A stretch of DNA of 64,000 nt, from assembly GCA_008973525.1 (NCBI GenBank), contig WACJ01000106.1:186001-250000 (forward strand). The letters run 5' to 3'. Position 1 is the first letter of the stretch. Every line of letters begins with the position of its first letter. A program made the position numbers and the translations under genes. The DNA is from Stenopsyche tienmushanensis. Lineage: Eukaryota; Arthropoda; Insecta; Trichoptera; Stenopsychidae. This document shows positions 22,393 to 33,183 of this stretch, one piece after another. A model generated the notes under the pieces. That model was not told where the DNA came from and did no database searches. It worked only from the letters and a program-made list of their open reading frames with translations.

Positions 22393-23183
22393 ATTTTTTT
22401 CAACAAATGTACTTTTTTATAATCACACAAGAGACATTGGTCAGAAATATAATTATTTTCTAGAATAAAAAGTCGAAAAATTGAAAATACTGAATTGAGA
22501 ATGAATAAAATGCATTTTATTGTGAGCCAACCTGTGAATTTTCTTCCTTTTGATTGAAAAATACATTTTTTTCTAATTGTTAAAAATTCGATTATCTCAA
22601 ACACCGTTCGAACAAAAAGATACGAACTTAGCGCGAAGCTGTGGCAAGAAGTAGATTAGTTTCTGGTGGTCTCAATATTTTACATGGACACGTATATAAA
22701 TAAGTATGCCGTGCACGCCAGAGTAACTGCTCGACTTTGAAATGAAAAAAGCTCTTTATACACGGATCGGAAGCAAAAGTTCTTCGGAGGACTTTTTTCA
22801 TTTGATTTACTAAGGCAAACATCCTTTGAAAAATAACGAAATACGAAGAAACCGGATACGACCCGTAACTCGGCAAACAATACAGTTTTTCCCACCCCTA
22901 CCCTCTCCCTGTCTTCATTCACCTTTTGTTAATTCAATTATTCAAAAAAAGGAAACACTTTTAAGCGCCTCCATTTTCATTATTAGCTTTCTTTTCGGTT
23001 TTCATTAATGGCGCCTAAAATAGCTTTCAAATGAAAGGTAATCTTGCCAAGATATATTGGGTGATTTTTTAACTTTTCGATTAACACATTTGCCCTATGA
23101 AAATATTAGGTGGATCCAAAAATATTCACGTATTTTGAGACCTTATGTTTGAGCTCATTATTTTCCGTCCATATCGGATCATG
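22393..23183. other. AT-rich interval, no gene seen
   Basis: Overlapping minus frames at 22628-22922 in two phases show no domain. Confidence 0.45.
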
Positions 23184-23533
23184 TGTAGCCGGGCGAATGG
23201 ATGGGGGTGGACGGGCGTCGAACGAAAAGACTCTCTTCTATAGGTAACTTTTTATTTCAAAAGTGATTTGGCTGCGGAAAGGACCTCTTCTCGCAGCCAA
23301 GGCCAATCGCCGACTCTTGCTTGACTCCCGCCTCCTGCGCACTTAACCGATAACAATCCACGCACAAGAAGCGATCAGTCGGCAATTCCAGATGCAATGT
23401 CGCTGATATGGCGCTGTTAAAATAGCACATAGCACCTGAAAAGAGACGGAAGATGTCGCTGCTAATCTAAAAAATTAAATGTGCTCAGATTAACAGCGCT
23501 ATTTCATGGCGATATCATATCGTCCACGCTACA
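23184..23533 (-). repeat. TGTAGC element, complete copy
   Basis: Both ends are present: the minus strand starts TGTAGCGTGGACGATATG at 23533 and ends CATTCGCCCGGCTACA at 23184. The order is inverted repeat 1 (AGATTAACAGCG near 23509-23498 ... TCGCTGCTAATCT near 23468-23456), a shortened second repeat, GATCGCTTCTTGCGTG, a decayed palindrome, AAATAAAAAGTTACC and CGACGCCCGTCCACCCCCAT. Flanking bases CATG (left) and AATG (right) could be a diverged 4-base target duplication. TG...CA ends with a polyadenylation signal fit a solo LTR; short TIRs with internal palindromes fit a foldback or MITE-type element. Confidence 0.75.
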
Positions 23534-23551
23534 AATGTTTATGTTCTAAAC

Positions 23552-23620
23552 CAGCGGTTTTTAAACTTAGTCTGCGGACCCCCTCAAATTTTTTGGTGGA
23601 CCCTATCCCAACCCTTTAAC
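23552..23620 (+). mobile_element. hAT-like terminus
   Basis: CAGCGGTTTTTAAACTTAGT followed by CTGCGGACCCCC has the form of a hAT terminal repeat. No partner end is seen. It lies between two TGTAGC elements. Confidence 0.4.
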
Positions 23621-23626
23621 TTAATA

Positions 23627-23822
23627 GTCTCCCTCTAGGCGCAATGTGCTATTTTTATCTTCTGTGGCGCTGCGGGGACATTGCGCCTGCAATAGCGACC
23701 GATCGTTTTTTGCACAAGCATCGTTGCCGATCGAGTTATAGCATGCAGGAGGCGGGATTTGAAAATAGTCGTCGGTTAGCCTTGACTGCGGAAGGACGTC
23801 CTTCCCGCAGCCAAGGCCTACC
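23627..23822 (+). repeat. TGTAGC element, central part
   Basis: GGCGCAATGTGCTA and GGACATTGCGCCTGC keep inverted repeat 2 as a matched pair with a shared change (GGCGCAATGT / ACATTGCGCC). The palindrome CTGCGGAAGGACGTCC and CTTCCCGCAG is nearly perfect. The copy ends abruptly after GCAGCCAAGG. Confidence 0.8.
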
Positions 23823-24573
23823 TATATCTTTTACCGACATATCTTAATATCCATCGTCTATTGTTTGCTGTTGCATTGCACTGGGATGTATTGGAATTTG
23901 CCTGACATTTTTCATGCTGTGTGATAACAAAGTCAATCTCACATTTTACGGTCGTCGCTCAATAAAAATAGCTCGACATGGATTATGGCAGGAAAGAAAT
24001 TTTCATGGTCTATTTATGGCTTAATATTAAAGTTTGACCAGACTACGTGACAAAGCCTCCTCGCCCCGTGAACGATTCGTTGACGTTTCTATATCCGGCG
24101 AGGCTCCGCACGGGGTGAGTACACGTCAACCCTCGCGGGGTTGCTCTTCCACAATTTATGTGCAGGGGTTATGTTAATACTGTGTGTGAGCAAAGAAAAA
24201 ATGAAGATTTATCTAGTGCTACTTTTTTGAATCTTCGCGAGTCCATGCGAGTGTTGGCGTTGGCTGTAACAAATGATCATCCAGCGTATCTCCGCGTGAC
24301 AGTCGCTTGGCGTTACTGAACAATTTATATGTATCATTTTACGGTGTGCTTTTCTTGAAACAAGGATTACGATGTTATTATCCGGCAAGATGAATGGCCT
24401 GGAACGCTAGTTGGGCTTCCACCCAGCACACCAAAAATGATGCACGAAGAGCTCCGAATGTTGCCCGTCGTTCAAAACTTACCCTCGGCGCCTTTGTCCG
24501 TTTTCAAACAAGGATTTTAATATAAATCTTTTAAAACATTAATTAATATATAATTTATATGGGGATTACAATT
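23823..24573. other. Interval with no recognised feature
   Basis: No gene supported. A GC-richer patch at 24055-24150 contains GGCGAGGCTCCGCACGGGGT, similar in part to GAGGGTCCGCACGGGGTATG near 3683. Confidence 0.4.
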
Positions 24574-24765
24574 GGGAGGTCATGGACATGCACGGTGATG
24601 TGTCATCATAGACAAGATTTTTGGACGAATCTGCTGCCTTTGGATCTAATATATTTCAATGTGTTAGCATCCATGACAAAGCCCCAATAAATAAGGTGCC
24701 TGCAATAGTTTTAGGGATAAAAAACATGCTATTACCAATCAGGAGGTGATGGACATGCACGATGA
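24574..24765 (+). repeat. GGTCATGGACATG repeat, two close copies
   Basis: GGGAGGTCATGGACATGCAC (24575) and AGGAGGTGATGGACATGCAC (24741) recur as GGAGGTCATGGACATGTACG at 35973 and as GCCATGGACATGTATG at 40089. The copies at 35973 and 40089 continue with AAGCATCAA. Unit ends are unknown. Confidence 0.55.
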
Positions 24766-25514
24766 AGATTTGTAAAATAAATGCATGAGCACATTTCCGC
24801 GGTTTGGCCGCTGATGCCTTTATGGGTGTAATTATTTTATTGTATATCAATGGGGATGTTTTTATCGCCAGGTCAGGATAATGGAACCAATACACTTAGG
24901 ATAACAGGAGCGCAGTCCCTTTAAATCTTTTCATTTGTTTACCCTTTGTTACATGAAAAATAAATGATTATCCGGGGAAAACTCGTAATGGTATCAACGC
25001 CCGTTGAATAATTTATTTGCTTCTACGCAAATTTGTTTCGCAGGAGACACATGCTATGCGGAAAGAATAATGTATGGCACCCTCCGAAAAGGGAACGATT
25101 CAGAAACACTTTATATGGGAAATATTTTCAGGAAACATCGGCCGATAAACTTTCTTGCGTAATTCACATTTTTGTAGCGTTCACTTGAATTTAATTTTTT
25201 CAGGAACTGTTCCTGTATGGTTTGCAGTAAGAAAGTCAAGTGTTTGTGGGAATTTATATCTTGCAGGACTGTATCGATTTTGGCGCTTCCTTTTTTCTTG
25301 GGTGTACGAGGGTCACAGAAAAGTTTTTCAGACACCATCAATAATATTTCAGAGTCGCATTTGATGCAATGAATTTAAAAGTTTATCTTTCTTATGCATT
25401 AAGGGCTTATAAGGGACTGAAATATTGATGCTCACTAATATGACAGGTACTTTAAAAAATATACGTACATGAACTAAATAATAGATTCTTGGAATATCTT
25501 AATATAAAAACCCT
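24766..25514. other. Interval with no recognised feature
   Basis: Opposed overlapping frames at 25111-25364 have no domain. Confidence 0.45.
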
Positions 25515-25600
25515 GGCCGCGAGACCACTGGAGAGCTAATGGGAAGAAAAAGCTTTCCGCGGCCAAGACTTTCGGTCGACTCTTTTCCTATTTTTAACGC
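25515..25600 (+). repeat. GCGAGAC repeat with perfect arms
   Basis: CTGGCCGCGAGACCACTGGA, AGCTAATGGGAAG and TTTCCGCGGCCAAG. The arms GGCCGCG and CGCGGCC are a perfect inverted repeat about 45 bases apart. Confidence 0.55.
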
Positions 25601-26197
25601 TTTTAATATTGCAAATTACGCTAGCACAGATTAACAATGATATTGGGATGCTTTTAACCTCATGTTACTTAATTTTAATTGAGACCCCGTTATCAGACTT
25701 GACGAACACGTCTCACACAAAATCAATACCCAAATTCCATTTATATTACCCTTAGCAAATCCATCCCGTTGCAATGAAATTTGATAGTAACACTGCTCAT
25801 TCCATTTACACCGGTAAAAGTAAATACGGGTTTGGTGTCGGAGAAAAAAAGGGATTTTTCTTTTCAGGCTCTGGAATCTATAGTCTCACTTTACTCGGCG
25901 AAAATGGATCTTCTTCCCATTATCAGACGGGAAGCGCTGAAGCGGATTACAGAGCGTTACGCCGAAATGAGTTCATCTCTTTTCATATTAACACCATGGA
26001 CGCGTCATATGAATGATTTATGAATGAAGGAACTCTTTAGCATATTTAAATATAATTTCAAAGCAGCGCGAAATCTGCATTAGCATACAAATTTCAAATG
26101 AGCTAAAATGTGCAACTTCAACGCCTTTTAAGTTTTATTTATACATTGTTCCATATGAAGATTCGGAATTTAAGCACACAATGGAAATAAAATATAA
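25601..26197. other. Interval with two overlapping 80-residue frames
   Basis: Frames 25774-26016 and 25781-26023 overlap in different phases. At most one could be real, and neither shows a recognisable domain. Confidence 0.3.
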
Positions 26198-26495
26198 TCT
26201 AATATGTAAAAATGAATTGGGTTTTGTTCGTTCGAAATGCGCTGCCATACCGTTCATAGGACTTGCAATAAAACTTCATTCTCTTATTGCTAAGAACTTC
26301 GCGAGTAACATAGGCATAGGTCTAATATATAAAAATCAATGTTTGTTTGTCCGTATTTAATGCGCTGCCATACCGTTTATTCGATTGCGTTAAAACTTTG
26401 CCGAATTATTATTTGCACTTTTCTCAAATAATATAGATATAGTACAATTAACTTACAGTAGATTTTATATATAAAAATCAATGTTTGTATGTTTT
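26198..26495 (+). mobile_element. Helitron family, three-part copy
   Basis: Starts A|TCTAATATGTAAAAATGAAT. First module to about 26318, second with GTCCGTATTTAATGCGCTGC, then AATATAGATATAGTACAATT and ACTTACAGTAGATTTTATAT, the same third block as before the 3-prime end at 62803-63100. The terminal CTAG part is replaced by another module start. Confidence 0.75.
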
Positions 26496-26529
26496 TATTT
26501 ATTTTGTATATTCGTTAGTTTCGGAAAAA

Positions 26530-26592
26530 AAATGTAGAAACAAAATGTCGAGCCAGACTCGACATAAGACCACAAAGAGCCTTTGAGTTTAA
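26530..26592 (-). mobile_element. piggyBac-like end with hairpin
   Basis: AAAATGTAGAAACAAAATGTCG, then the hairpin ATGTCGAG-CCAGA-CTCGACAT at 26545-26565, then AAGACCACAAAGAG and, after a short insertion, TTTAACC with TTAA at 26589-26592. It is homologous to 57341-57401. Confidence 0.5.
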
Positions 26593-27158
26593 CCCCTCTG
26601 TTGTACGTCGCAATAGGGTTTTTTTCTTTAATTTAATCATATTTAATTCTCAGTTTATCAAAGGGAGGATTGATATCGTTTTTGAATTCTAATTGGAAAT
26701 TGGTACAATTGCTAAAAATATCCGATGTTTTTCCCGGAAGTCAGTTTTCATTTCATCCCTGCGATTTGCAATAAGAAATACCTTCCCATCCTCGTTCCTG
26801 TTTCCGCTGTATTCAATCTTGTTAATAAAAGGGGAATCAAATTAAACCGACTTCATAAATATATGAGCATGGTTTATTTGCTTGAGTTTTTCTGATTGAA
26901 AAATCCTTCGTCTGTAAACAACATATTTGTGCTGGTTTTCGATCGCATTTCGATACATTTGCCTAATAGTATGAAATGTCAAACGCAAAACGTTTCATAA
27001 AATGGAAAAACGTCTGGCCTTTCCGGTGTGACTACAGGGAAAATTTTCAAAGGAAACACGATATGAAACCTCAGCGGACTTTCTGGAATTGACCTATTTG
27101 AATATACTGCTAAAAATATTTAATCTATATGTATGTCTGTCTGTCGTTAATATAATTA
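26593..27158. other. AT-rich interval, nothing recognised
   Basis: No gene or repeat assigned. Confidence 0.45.
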
Positions 27159-27551
27159 CTAGCTGGTACCCGGCGTGTTGCTACCACAGAAGTTATAATC
27201 CTAAAAAATATCGTTTGAAATTTGAAAGAGTCATCTTGTTTAATTATAAATATGAACAAACATACAAACATTGATTTTTATATATAAAATCTACTGTAAG
27301 TTAATTATATTATATTTATATTATTTGGAAAAGTGCAAACAATAAATTGGCAAAGTTTTATCGCAATCGAATAAACGGTATGGCAGCGCATTAAATACAG
27401 ACAAACAAACATTAATTTTTATATATGAGACTATGCTTATGTTACTTGCGGAATTTTCAGCAATAAGAGAACGAAGTTTTATTGCAATCTAATGAACGAT
27501 ATGGCAGTACATTTCGAACGAACAAAACCCAATTCATTTTTATATATTAGA
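27159..27551 (-). mobile_element. Helitron, non-autonomous, both ends present
   Basis: On the minus strand it starts TCTAATATATAAAAATGAAT (27551), has two modules, a third block with CTTACAGTAGATTTTATATA, and ends TGTGGTAGCAACACGCCGGG, TACCAGCTAG (27159) followed by T. A TC start, a CTAG end and a T after the end are the Helitron hallmarks. An inserted stretch around 27190-27250 separates the third block from the 3-prime end and resembles the sequence before the 3-prime end at 53700-53800. No coding capacity. Confidence 0.85.
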
Positions 27552-27689
27552 GAAGTCATGAGACTTTTTATTTTTTAACTTATTTTAAAACAACTCTATT
27601 TAGAATAAAATCATTTCAACCACAAGTTGTATTGTCCATTCTATTATAACTGTTTAAAATTAACAAAAAATTGATACTTGGATATGATA

Positions 27690-27860
27690 AGGATTGCGCG
27701 AGTAACATAGGCATAGTCTAATATATAAAAATCAATGTTTGTTTGTCCGTATTCAATGCGCATCCATACCGTTTATCCAATTGCGATAATACCTTGTCAA
27801 TTTACTGTTTATAATTGCGAGAATAACATAGGCATAGTAAAAATATTGTATAAAGACAAA
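27690..27860 (+). mobile_element. Helitron family, one module and a joint
   Basis: Opens with the tail of a module (GATTGCGCGAGTAACATAGG), then TCTAATATATAAAAATCAAT, the CATACCGTTTATCC core and GAATAACATAGGCATAGTAA. Then AAATATTGTAT begins the block that in other copies leads to GGTCTGGTG. Confidence 0.7.
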
Positions 27861-28445
27861 TATATATATTTTAGGCATATAATGAAAATATTAAGAAGAT
27901 AAGAAATTTTTTGGTTGATTAATTTAATAATGCAGATTTATCTTGAATTTGATTCATTTTCAGTGATTTATGTTTAAATGCACACAATTTGAATACGAAT
28001 ACATTTTTCCTCGTTTAATTCAATTTGTCCTATGGCTCTCCTATTTCTTCCGTGTACGCTTCCTATGTTCCCGGAATTAGAGACGGGTTTGTTAGTCACT
28101 CAAGTACATCATAAAGCAGCTCTCAATTTGCGCCGCAATGTGACCAAAAGCCGATGGGATGTTAGCAGGCTCTCGTGTAATTAAAATACAGTCGGTAATT
28201 ACTGCTCAACTGCTAAACATGGACCATTTTAGTTTGGATAAACTTTCCGCAAAATCACCATAGATGAAGTTGTTACAGTAACAAACGCTGTTGTGCCCTT
28301 CAATGGGATGCTGTATGTAATTTCGCGGTACGAAATTCGACAATTCAAATCGTGCACTTGCAACTAGATATGAATGATTGATGTCATTTAATAATCCTCT
28401 TTGTTCATTCTGTTAAATTGAAACTTTTGTTTAGCTTATCTCCTC
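27861..28445. other. Interval with no recognised feature
   Basis: No supported gene or repeat. Confidence 0.45.
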
Positions 28446-28728
28446 CCACCCACGCAGCCCAAACTTCATTTCACCAGACCAATATGCGCCAACATGGTGC
28501 ATAATACAAGTGTAAACAGTAAGTTGACAATGTTTTATTGCAATCGAATGAACGGTATGAAAGTGCATTAAATACAGACAAACAAACATTAATTTTTAAA
28601 CATTAGACTATGTTTATGTTGTTTGCGGAATCTTTAGCAATAAGTGGACGATTTTTTACTGAGATCTGATGAACGGTATGGTAGCGCATTACATACGAAC
28701 AAACATATATTGTTTTTTATATATTAGA
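28446..28728 (-). mobile_element. Helitron family with extended block
   Basis: Minus strand: TCTAATATATAAAAAACAAT at 28728, two modules, then TGCACCATGTTGGCGCATAT and TGGTCTGGTGAAATGAAGTT, GGGCTGCGTGGGTGG. The last block is shared with the plus copy ending near 62175. Confidence 0.75.
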
Positions 28729-28880
28729 TTTGTGAAGATTACAAATTTATATAAAAATACATTTAGAATATGACTCCACTGCTATGGTCCTCCGACGAAT
28801 TTCACAATCGGATTGCGTTAGGATGCAATTTCGTCCACACTACACAAGCAGTATTTTTTAGCATTGCATTGTGATATTAG

Positions 28881-29098
28881 CACATCTTCCCTCTCTTTTC
28901 AGGCGCAATGCGTTATTTTAACAGCGCCATCTCTTGTGGCGCTGCGGAGACATTGCACCTGCATACCGACTGATCGTTTCTTGCGCGTGCATCGTTGCCG
29001 TTTAGGGAGTGACGCGCAGGATGCGGGAATTGGAAGAGTCGTCGGGTAACCTTGGCTGCGGGAAGTCGTCCCTCCTACAGCCAGATCTCTCTCTTCGT
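28881..29098 (+). repeat. TGTAGC element, central and right part
   Basis: TTCAGGCGCAATGCGTTATT, ACAGCGCCATCTCTTGTGG, CATTGCACCTGCATACCGAC, CGTTTCTTGCGCGTGCATCG and the decayed palindrome CTGCGGGAAGTCGTCC, then CAGATCTCTCTCT. It then stops with GTGTGGCTAC. Confidence 0.8.
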
Positions 29099-30114
29099 GT
29101 GGCTACTTAATTGAGTGTAATGGTTAAAATTTGCGTGCCTAATATTGTCATAAGTTATGATTGATCAGCCTGGGGATAATTAATATTGGCACAAGTCCTG
29201 TATTTATTTTCAAAGATAAATCGACATTGTTTTGGAACTTCAACTCAAACGCTTTCGAAAAGCCGATATCGGTGATTTAGTCCGGCGGATGGAAATCGTC
29301 CTGAAGTTGACATAAACAGCTTTTCGAAAAGCCGAGCTTTTTAAATTTATTCCTGAGCTGTTAGCGACTTTCCCGTGATTTACGATCACCGGGTCGCTGG
29401 AAAATTGCTACCTTTTTATCTCTTTGTGCTGGGCGTCACAATCGGGATTTTCATTATATTTTATTAATTAGGGAAACCGATTGCGCAATAAGGCCTTCAT
29501 CCTATTTTACGGCGATGGGCAATACTCATGTCGCCCAATGAAAATTGATGTCACCCATTTGAGTGAAAATCGTGGAAAGCGGCCTTCAGGGCGTGAAAAA
29601 TGTCCTTCATTGCGTCCAAGACCGAGGAATATTTTATGATTCAGAACAATATATTTTTAGTTTATTTGCCAATTTCTTCGTTCAACAAATCTGTAATAAT
29701 TTCCGAGACGACCTTCCGATCGCAGGTGAACCAAGCCAAGTAGTACGTGATGCTCCGGAAGAAGAAGCGATTTAATTCACCACCGTCTAGGGGTAACTAC
29801 CCTCTGCAAGTCCCTCCCCATCCCGCCTGGACAGTGAAAGGATTTGATCAAACAAAACAACTTTATCTTCACATGCCCTTCATAATGAAGGTAAATATTT
29901 GTTTCGCATTAGGCCGTCGAGAAATTTTACGTCGACTTTGTCAACCATCCAAAACTATACGAAGTAGATTCTATGTAATCAAACGATTATGTCCATTCTA
30001 TTCAAACAAAAAGCTTCATTGAATCAACCTTAATATATTTATATTCGATTAAATCCCATTCATTGATGATTTCAATAAAATTATTAATATTTTGTATTTA
30101 AATAGGCCATTTCA
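29099..30114. other. Interval with a 14-base palindrome, no gene
   Basis: GCTTTTCGAAAAGC at 29319-29332 is a perfect palindrome, and a similar CTTTCGAAAAGCCG lies near 29250. Frames at 29563-29775 and 29747-30022 have no known domain. Confidence 0.4.
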
Positions 30115-30500
30115 ATATAAACGCTTGAGATTTGTAAGGCTATAATGGCCTTATTATTAAAGCAACATCAATTAAATTCACTGTGAATTATTTATTAATA
30201 TATGGCAAATTATTATGCAAGATTATAATTTTGAATAATATCTGCAAGTTATTAAATTTTATTTTCAAAGTTAGTACTCCATTCGAAAAGTGTTTCGCCA
30301 GAAAAATCATATTTAGCGACTACATATCAATGATAAGATATTTTTTTTAGCTTTAACTGGATAATATGAACATCGACAATATGTGGTTTTAATAAGACGG
30401 CGCTACGTGCGACACAGCGCATGCCATGATGGACATTCTGCACGAACAATTTGAGGGCATGGTTATCTCGCACAGTGTCAATATGCACTGGATGCAATTA
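30115..30500 (+). pseudogene. Tc1/mariner-like transposase fragment
   Basis: A frame from about 30365 reads NMNIDNMWF, two stops, DGATCDTAHAMMDILHEQ and FEGMVISHSVNMHW. This is the central block of an insect transposase of the type usually reading DGATCHTA...; it carries the second catalytic aspartate. The upstream stretch 30130-30300 (TATATGGCAAATTATTATGC, TTTATTTTCAAAGTTA) is shared with 41830-41960, so both belong to the same decayed element. Confidence 0.6.
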
Positions 30501-30630
30501 AATGCCTTTAATCTTCTTCCTTTGAGTTTACACATATTTTTTATTAAAATACTACATATATTTGACCGAAAATATGTTTGTCTTCTTTAAAAAAAACTTG
30601 TGTCTTTTTTTCTTTTCTTTATGTATGAAA

Positions 30631-31117
30631 TATATCCTGAAAGTAAGTGTACTGTAAGCATAACGGGCTGTGTTTTTTTGTTTTTTGAAAGTTGGCAATA
30701 CTGGAAGGCAGAGGAAGATTCCCTGACTCATGTTGTAGTATCCAGTTGCGTGAAAGATGTCGGTAAGAAATCCCGCCAAGTACGAGCCACGTTCTGTGAT
30801 CTCTTTGACACAGCTTTAATCATCAAGACGCTCTTGGGTTTATTTTGTTGGGATGTTTTGAACCACCCTCCGTATTGGCGTGTCCGACTTGGCGCCTTCA
30901 GATTATGACCATTTCCCCTTCTTAAAAAAACACATGGATGGAATTAAATTTTCAACCGAAGAACTGTAAAAAGAGGTTTTGAATTGAGGGAAAAAGCTGA
31001 CGGAAGAGGTCTTCGAGAAAGGCATAAAGAAGCTTGTGCCACGGCTCACCAGATGCATTAAACAGGATGGCGATTAAAAAAATATAAAAATGTAGTACAC
31101 TTACTTTCTGGATATGC
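30631..31117 (+). mobile_element. mariner-type element, internally deleted
   Basis: Ends are TATATCCTGAAAGTAAGTGT (30631) and the near-complement ACACTTACTTTCTGGATATG (31097-31116). It is the longer relative of 18078-18447. At about 490 bases it is much shorter than the usual 1.3 kb of a mariner. Confidence 0.8.
30790..31077 (+). pseudogene. mariner transposase, C-terminal third
   Basis: TALIIKTLLGLFCWDVLNHP leads to PPY; after a one-base shift near 30880 it reads PDLAPSDYDHFPFLKKHMDG, then KFSTEEL and VFEKGIKKLVPRLTRCIKQD before the stop. PDLAPSDY holds the third catalytic aspartate (codon at 30901-30903). The first two catalytic residues are deleted, and a stop lies after KFSTEEL, so it cannot be active. 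Confidence 0.75.
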
Positions 31118-31184
31118 TTCGTACTATGGCGAAAGCTATTTTAAAATAAATAAACAAATCAATATCTATTATTACAAGCTTGTG

Positions 31185-31249
31185 ATGTGTCGCAAATTTT
31201 AAGGAAGAGCTTTGGTGTGCCGTAGGTGAGAAAAGGTTGCGGAGCACTG
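31185..31249 (-). mobile_element. hAT-like terminus
   Basis: Minus strand: CAGTGCTCCGCAACCTTTTC, TCACCTACGGCACACCAAAG. This has the form of a hAT end (CAGTGnTCnnCAACCTTTTT...GGCACACC). No partner end or transposase found. Confidence 0.5.
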
Positions 31250-31251
31250 AT

Positions 31252-31405
31252 CTAAATGACTCTTTATTTAACACTGAGATATGGCTACTGGAAGGACGTC
31301 CTCCCGCAGCCAAGGCTAGCCGATAACTCACACCGACTCCAACCTCCTGCAGTCACTACCCAATCGGCAACAGTGCACGCGTAAGAAGCAATTGGTTGAT
31401 ATTGT
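31252..31405 (-). repeat. TGTAGC element, fragment
   Basis: Minus strand: GCTTCTTACGCGTGCACTGT, TGCCGATTGGGTAGTGACTG, GTCGGTG, TAGCCTTGGCTGCGGGAGGA, CGTCCTTCC and AAATAAAGAGTCATTTAG. It abuts the hAT-like end. Confidence 0.75.
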
Positions 31406-33049
31406 CAAATTCTAAATTTTCCAGGCCTGTTAAAACATAATTTAAATCCGTTTTTCCAATTTCTTCCCATCGCTCATATGAAAATATTGCTAATCCAATG
31501 CATTTGCAGCATTGATGGCGTGTTCCGATGCTATTCGCATTATTCCCCATCCGGGGTAAATATTTAGAAAGCCGCGTGTACGTTTTAATATTTATACGAA
31601 TGTTGCGAATCGTAATAACCCCGTAGAGCGGAGTTACTATGTCAAGTCACGTAAACTGAAATGTTAACTAAACAGAAAAGCGCAAAAAATAATTTTCTTC
31701 GAACCGAAAGCCAGAACGTGAACGCGATAGAATTTTCTTTTCTGGGGAAATGGAAACGAAAACAAATTACGAAGCCATAATTGCCGAAAGGATGAAAAAA
31801 ATATAAGGGATCGCTTTTTATCTTCAGACGCAAATCGCATACCATAAATAAGGTTTCTTTCTCGAGTTGTCTAATTTAATAAGGCAGCAGGGTATATTTA
31901 CGCATCAAAAGCATGCATATTTTAATTTTCGAGGTGTCCCATTATGACATGACATTTAAATCATAATAGTATATAAATACTTACTAATGAAACCCAGGCG
32001 TCAAGATTGTTATATGGAGCGGTGTGTCATTCGTTACATATGGCTGACTTTTTTTGAGGGTTGCTCCTTCTGATTCCAGCTGTCTGTTAATCCAGGCAAT
32101 TATTTTATGCTCTGTTAAGACAACTCCTCAACAATCCTTCTTTGAAGGGATCCAAAGATGAGCTTGTTGATAGGAAAACAATAGGGACTTTACATAATTA
32201 AATAATTAATCATATTTATTAAGACATTACTGTAATTCTAATCAATTTTATATACGCTATATTAAAATAAATAAATAAATATTCACATCTATATTAAAAC
32301 AAATAAAGTAAGCGCTGTTTGAGCATAGTTTTTAAGTACTTGCTATTTCCTCTGCGGCTCAAAAGAAACTCACAAGCACGTGTAAACGAGCTTTCTCGCT
32401 GTTGGAGCGATACCAAAAAGGAGTGCGTTGAAGTGTCGAAATACCGCGAAAGCCTTCAAAATTATTATTCATAGGGTTTTGAACATCCCTCATACTCTTT
32501 ATGGCGTTCGCCTCCCCCTCGCGCCATCCAGGATTATACTGGCGTGTACGGGATTTGTGCTGCGGTGCCGAGGAATCGTACTATCGAACACACGGAAGGA
32601 GGGAGCAGTTTAAAGCGTGTTTTATTGCTGCAATAAATTTGCGAAGGCGTTGGGAAATGAAAACAAATAGAAAACGAGATAGGCGAATCCACCAAAGTGG
32701 TTTGTGGATTACAACTATGTGTTAAATGAGCACTGTATCTATCTTGGGCCTCGGCTTCGAATCGATACAAAAATGAAAGCAGGTGGTCCAAGTTCAGTGT
32801 GTGGAAAGCAGTTTCATTTGCATTACAGCCAAAGGAGCTGTGCTATCTGGGGCGGAAACTTTAATGAGCTTCAATCAGTTAACCCCAATCAAATTAATTG
32901 ACATCGCGAAAATACATCTGGAGCTCGGGCAAATATAGCCTAATCTTATTTTTATATAACTAATCGAGAGCGAGTGATCTAATTATTTGTATATTTTTTT
33001 AAAATTTAATTTCTATAATAAAATGTCCAATAGGCTATTCTATCTACTC
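31406..33049. other. Long interval with no recognised gene
   Basis: Short frames at 31356-31550, 31642-31845, 32428-32613, 32501-32725 and 32534-32791 overlap in several phases and show no known domain. 32500-32700 is GC-richer than average. No known repeat could be assigned. Confidence 0.4.
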
Positions 33050-33183
33050 AATGTGCGTGCAACGTTGCCGTTTAGGTGGATTCAGGAAGGTCGTTATTTA
33101 GCCTTGACTGTGGAAGAACGTCCTTCCCACAGCCAAATCTGTCTTTCGCGTGTAAATAAAAATTCATCTATAGAAGAGCTTAT
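33050..33183 (+). repeat. TGTAGC element with paired changes in palindrome
   Basis: GTGCGTGCAACGTTGCCGTT, TAGCCTTGACTGTGG, CGTCCTTCCCACAG and AATAAAAATTCATCTATAGA. Here the palindrome arms read CTGTGG and CCACAG instead of CTGCGG and CCGCAG, so pairing is kept. Confidence 0.75.
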
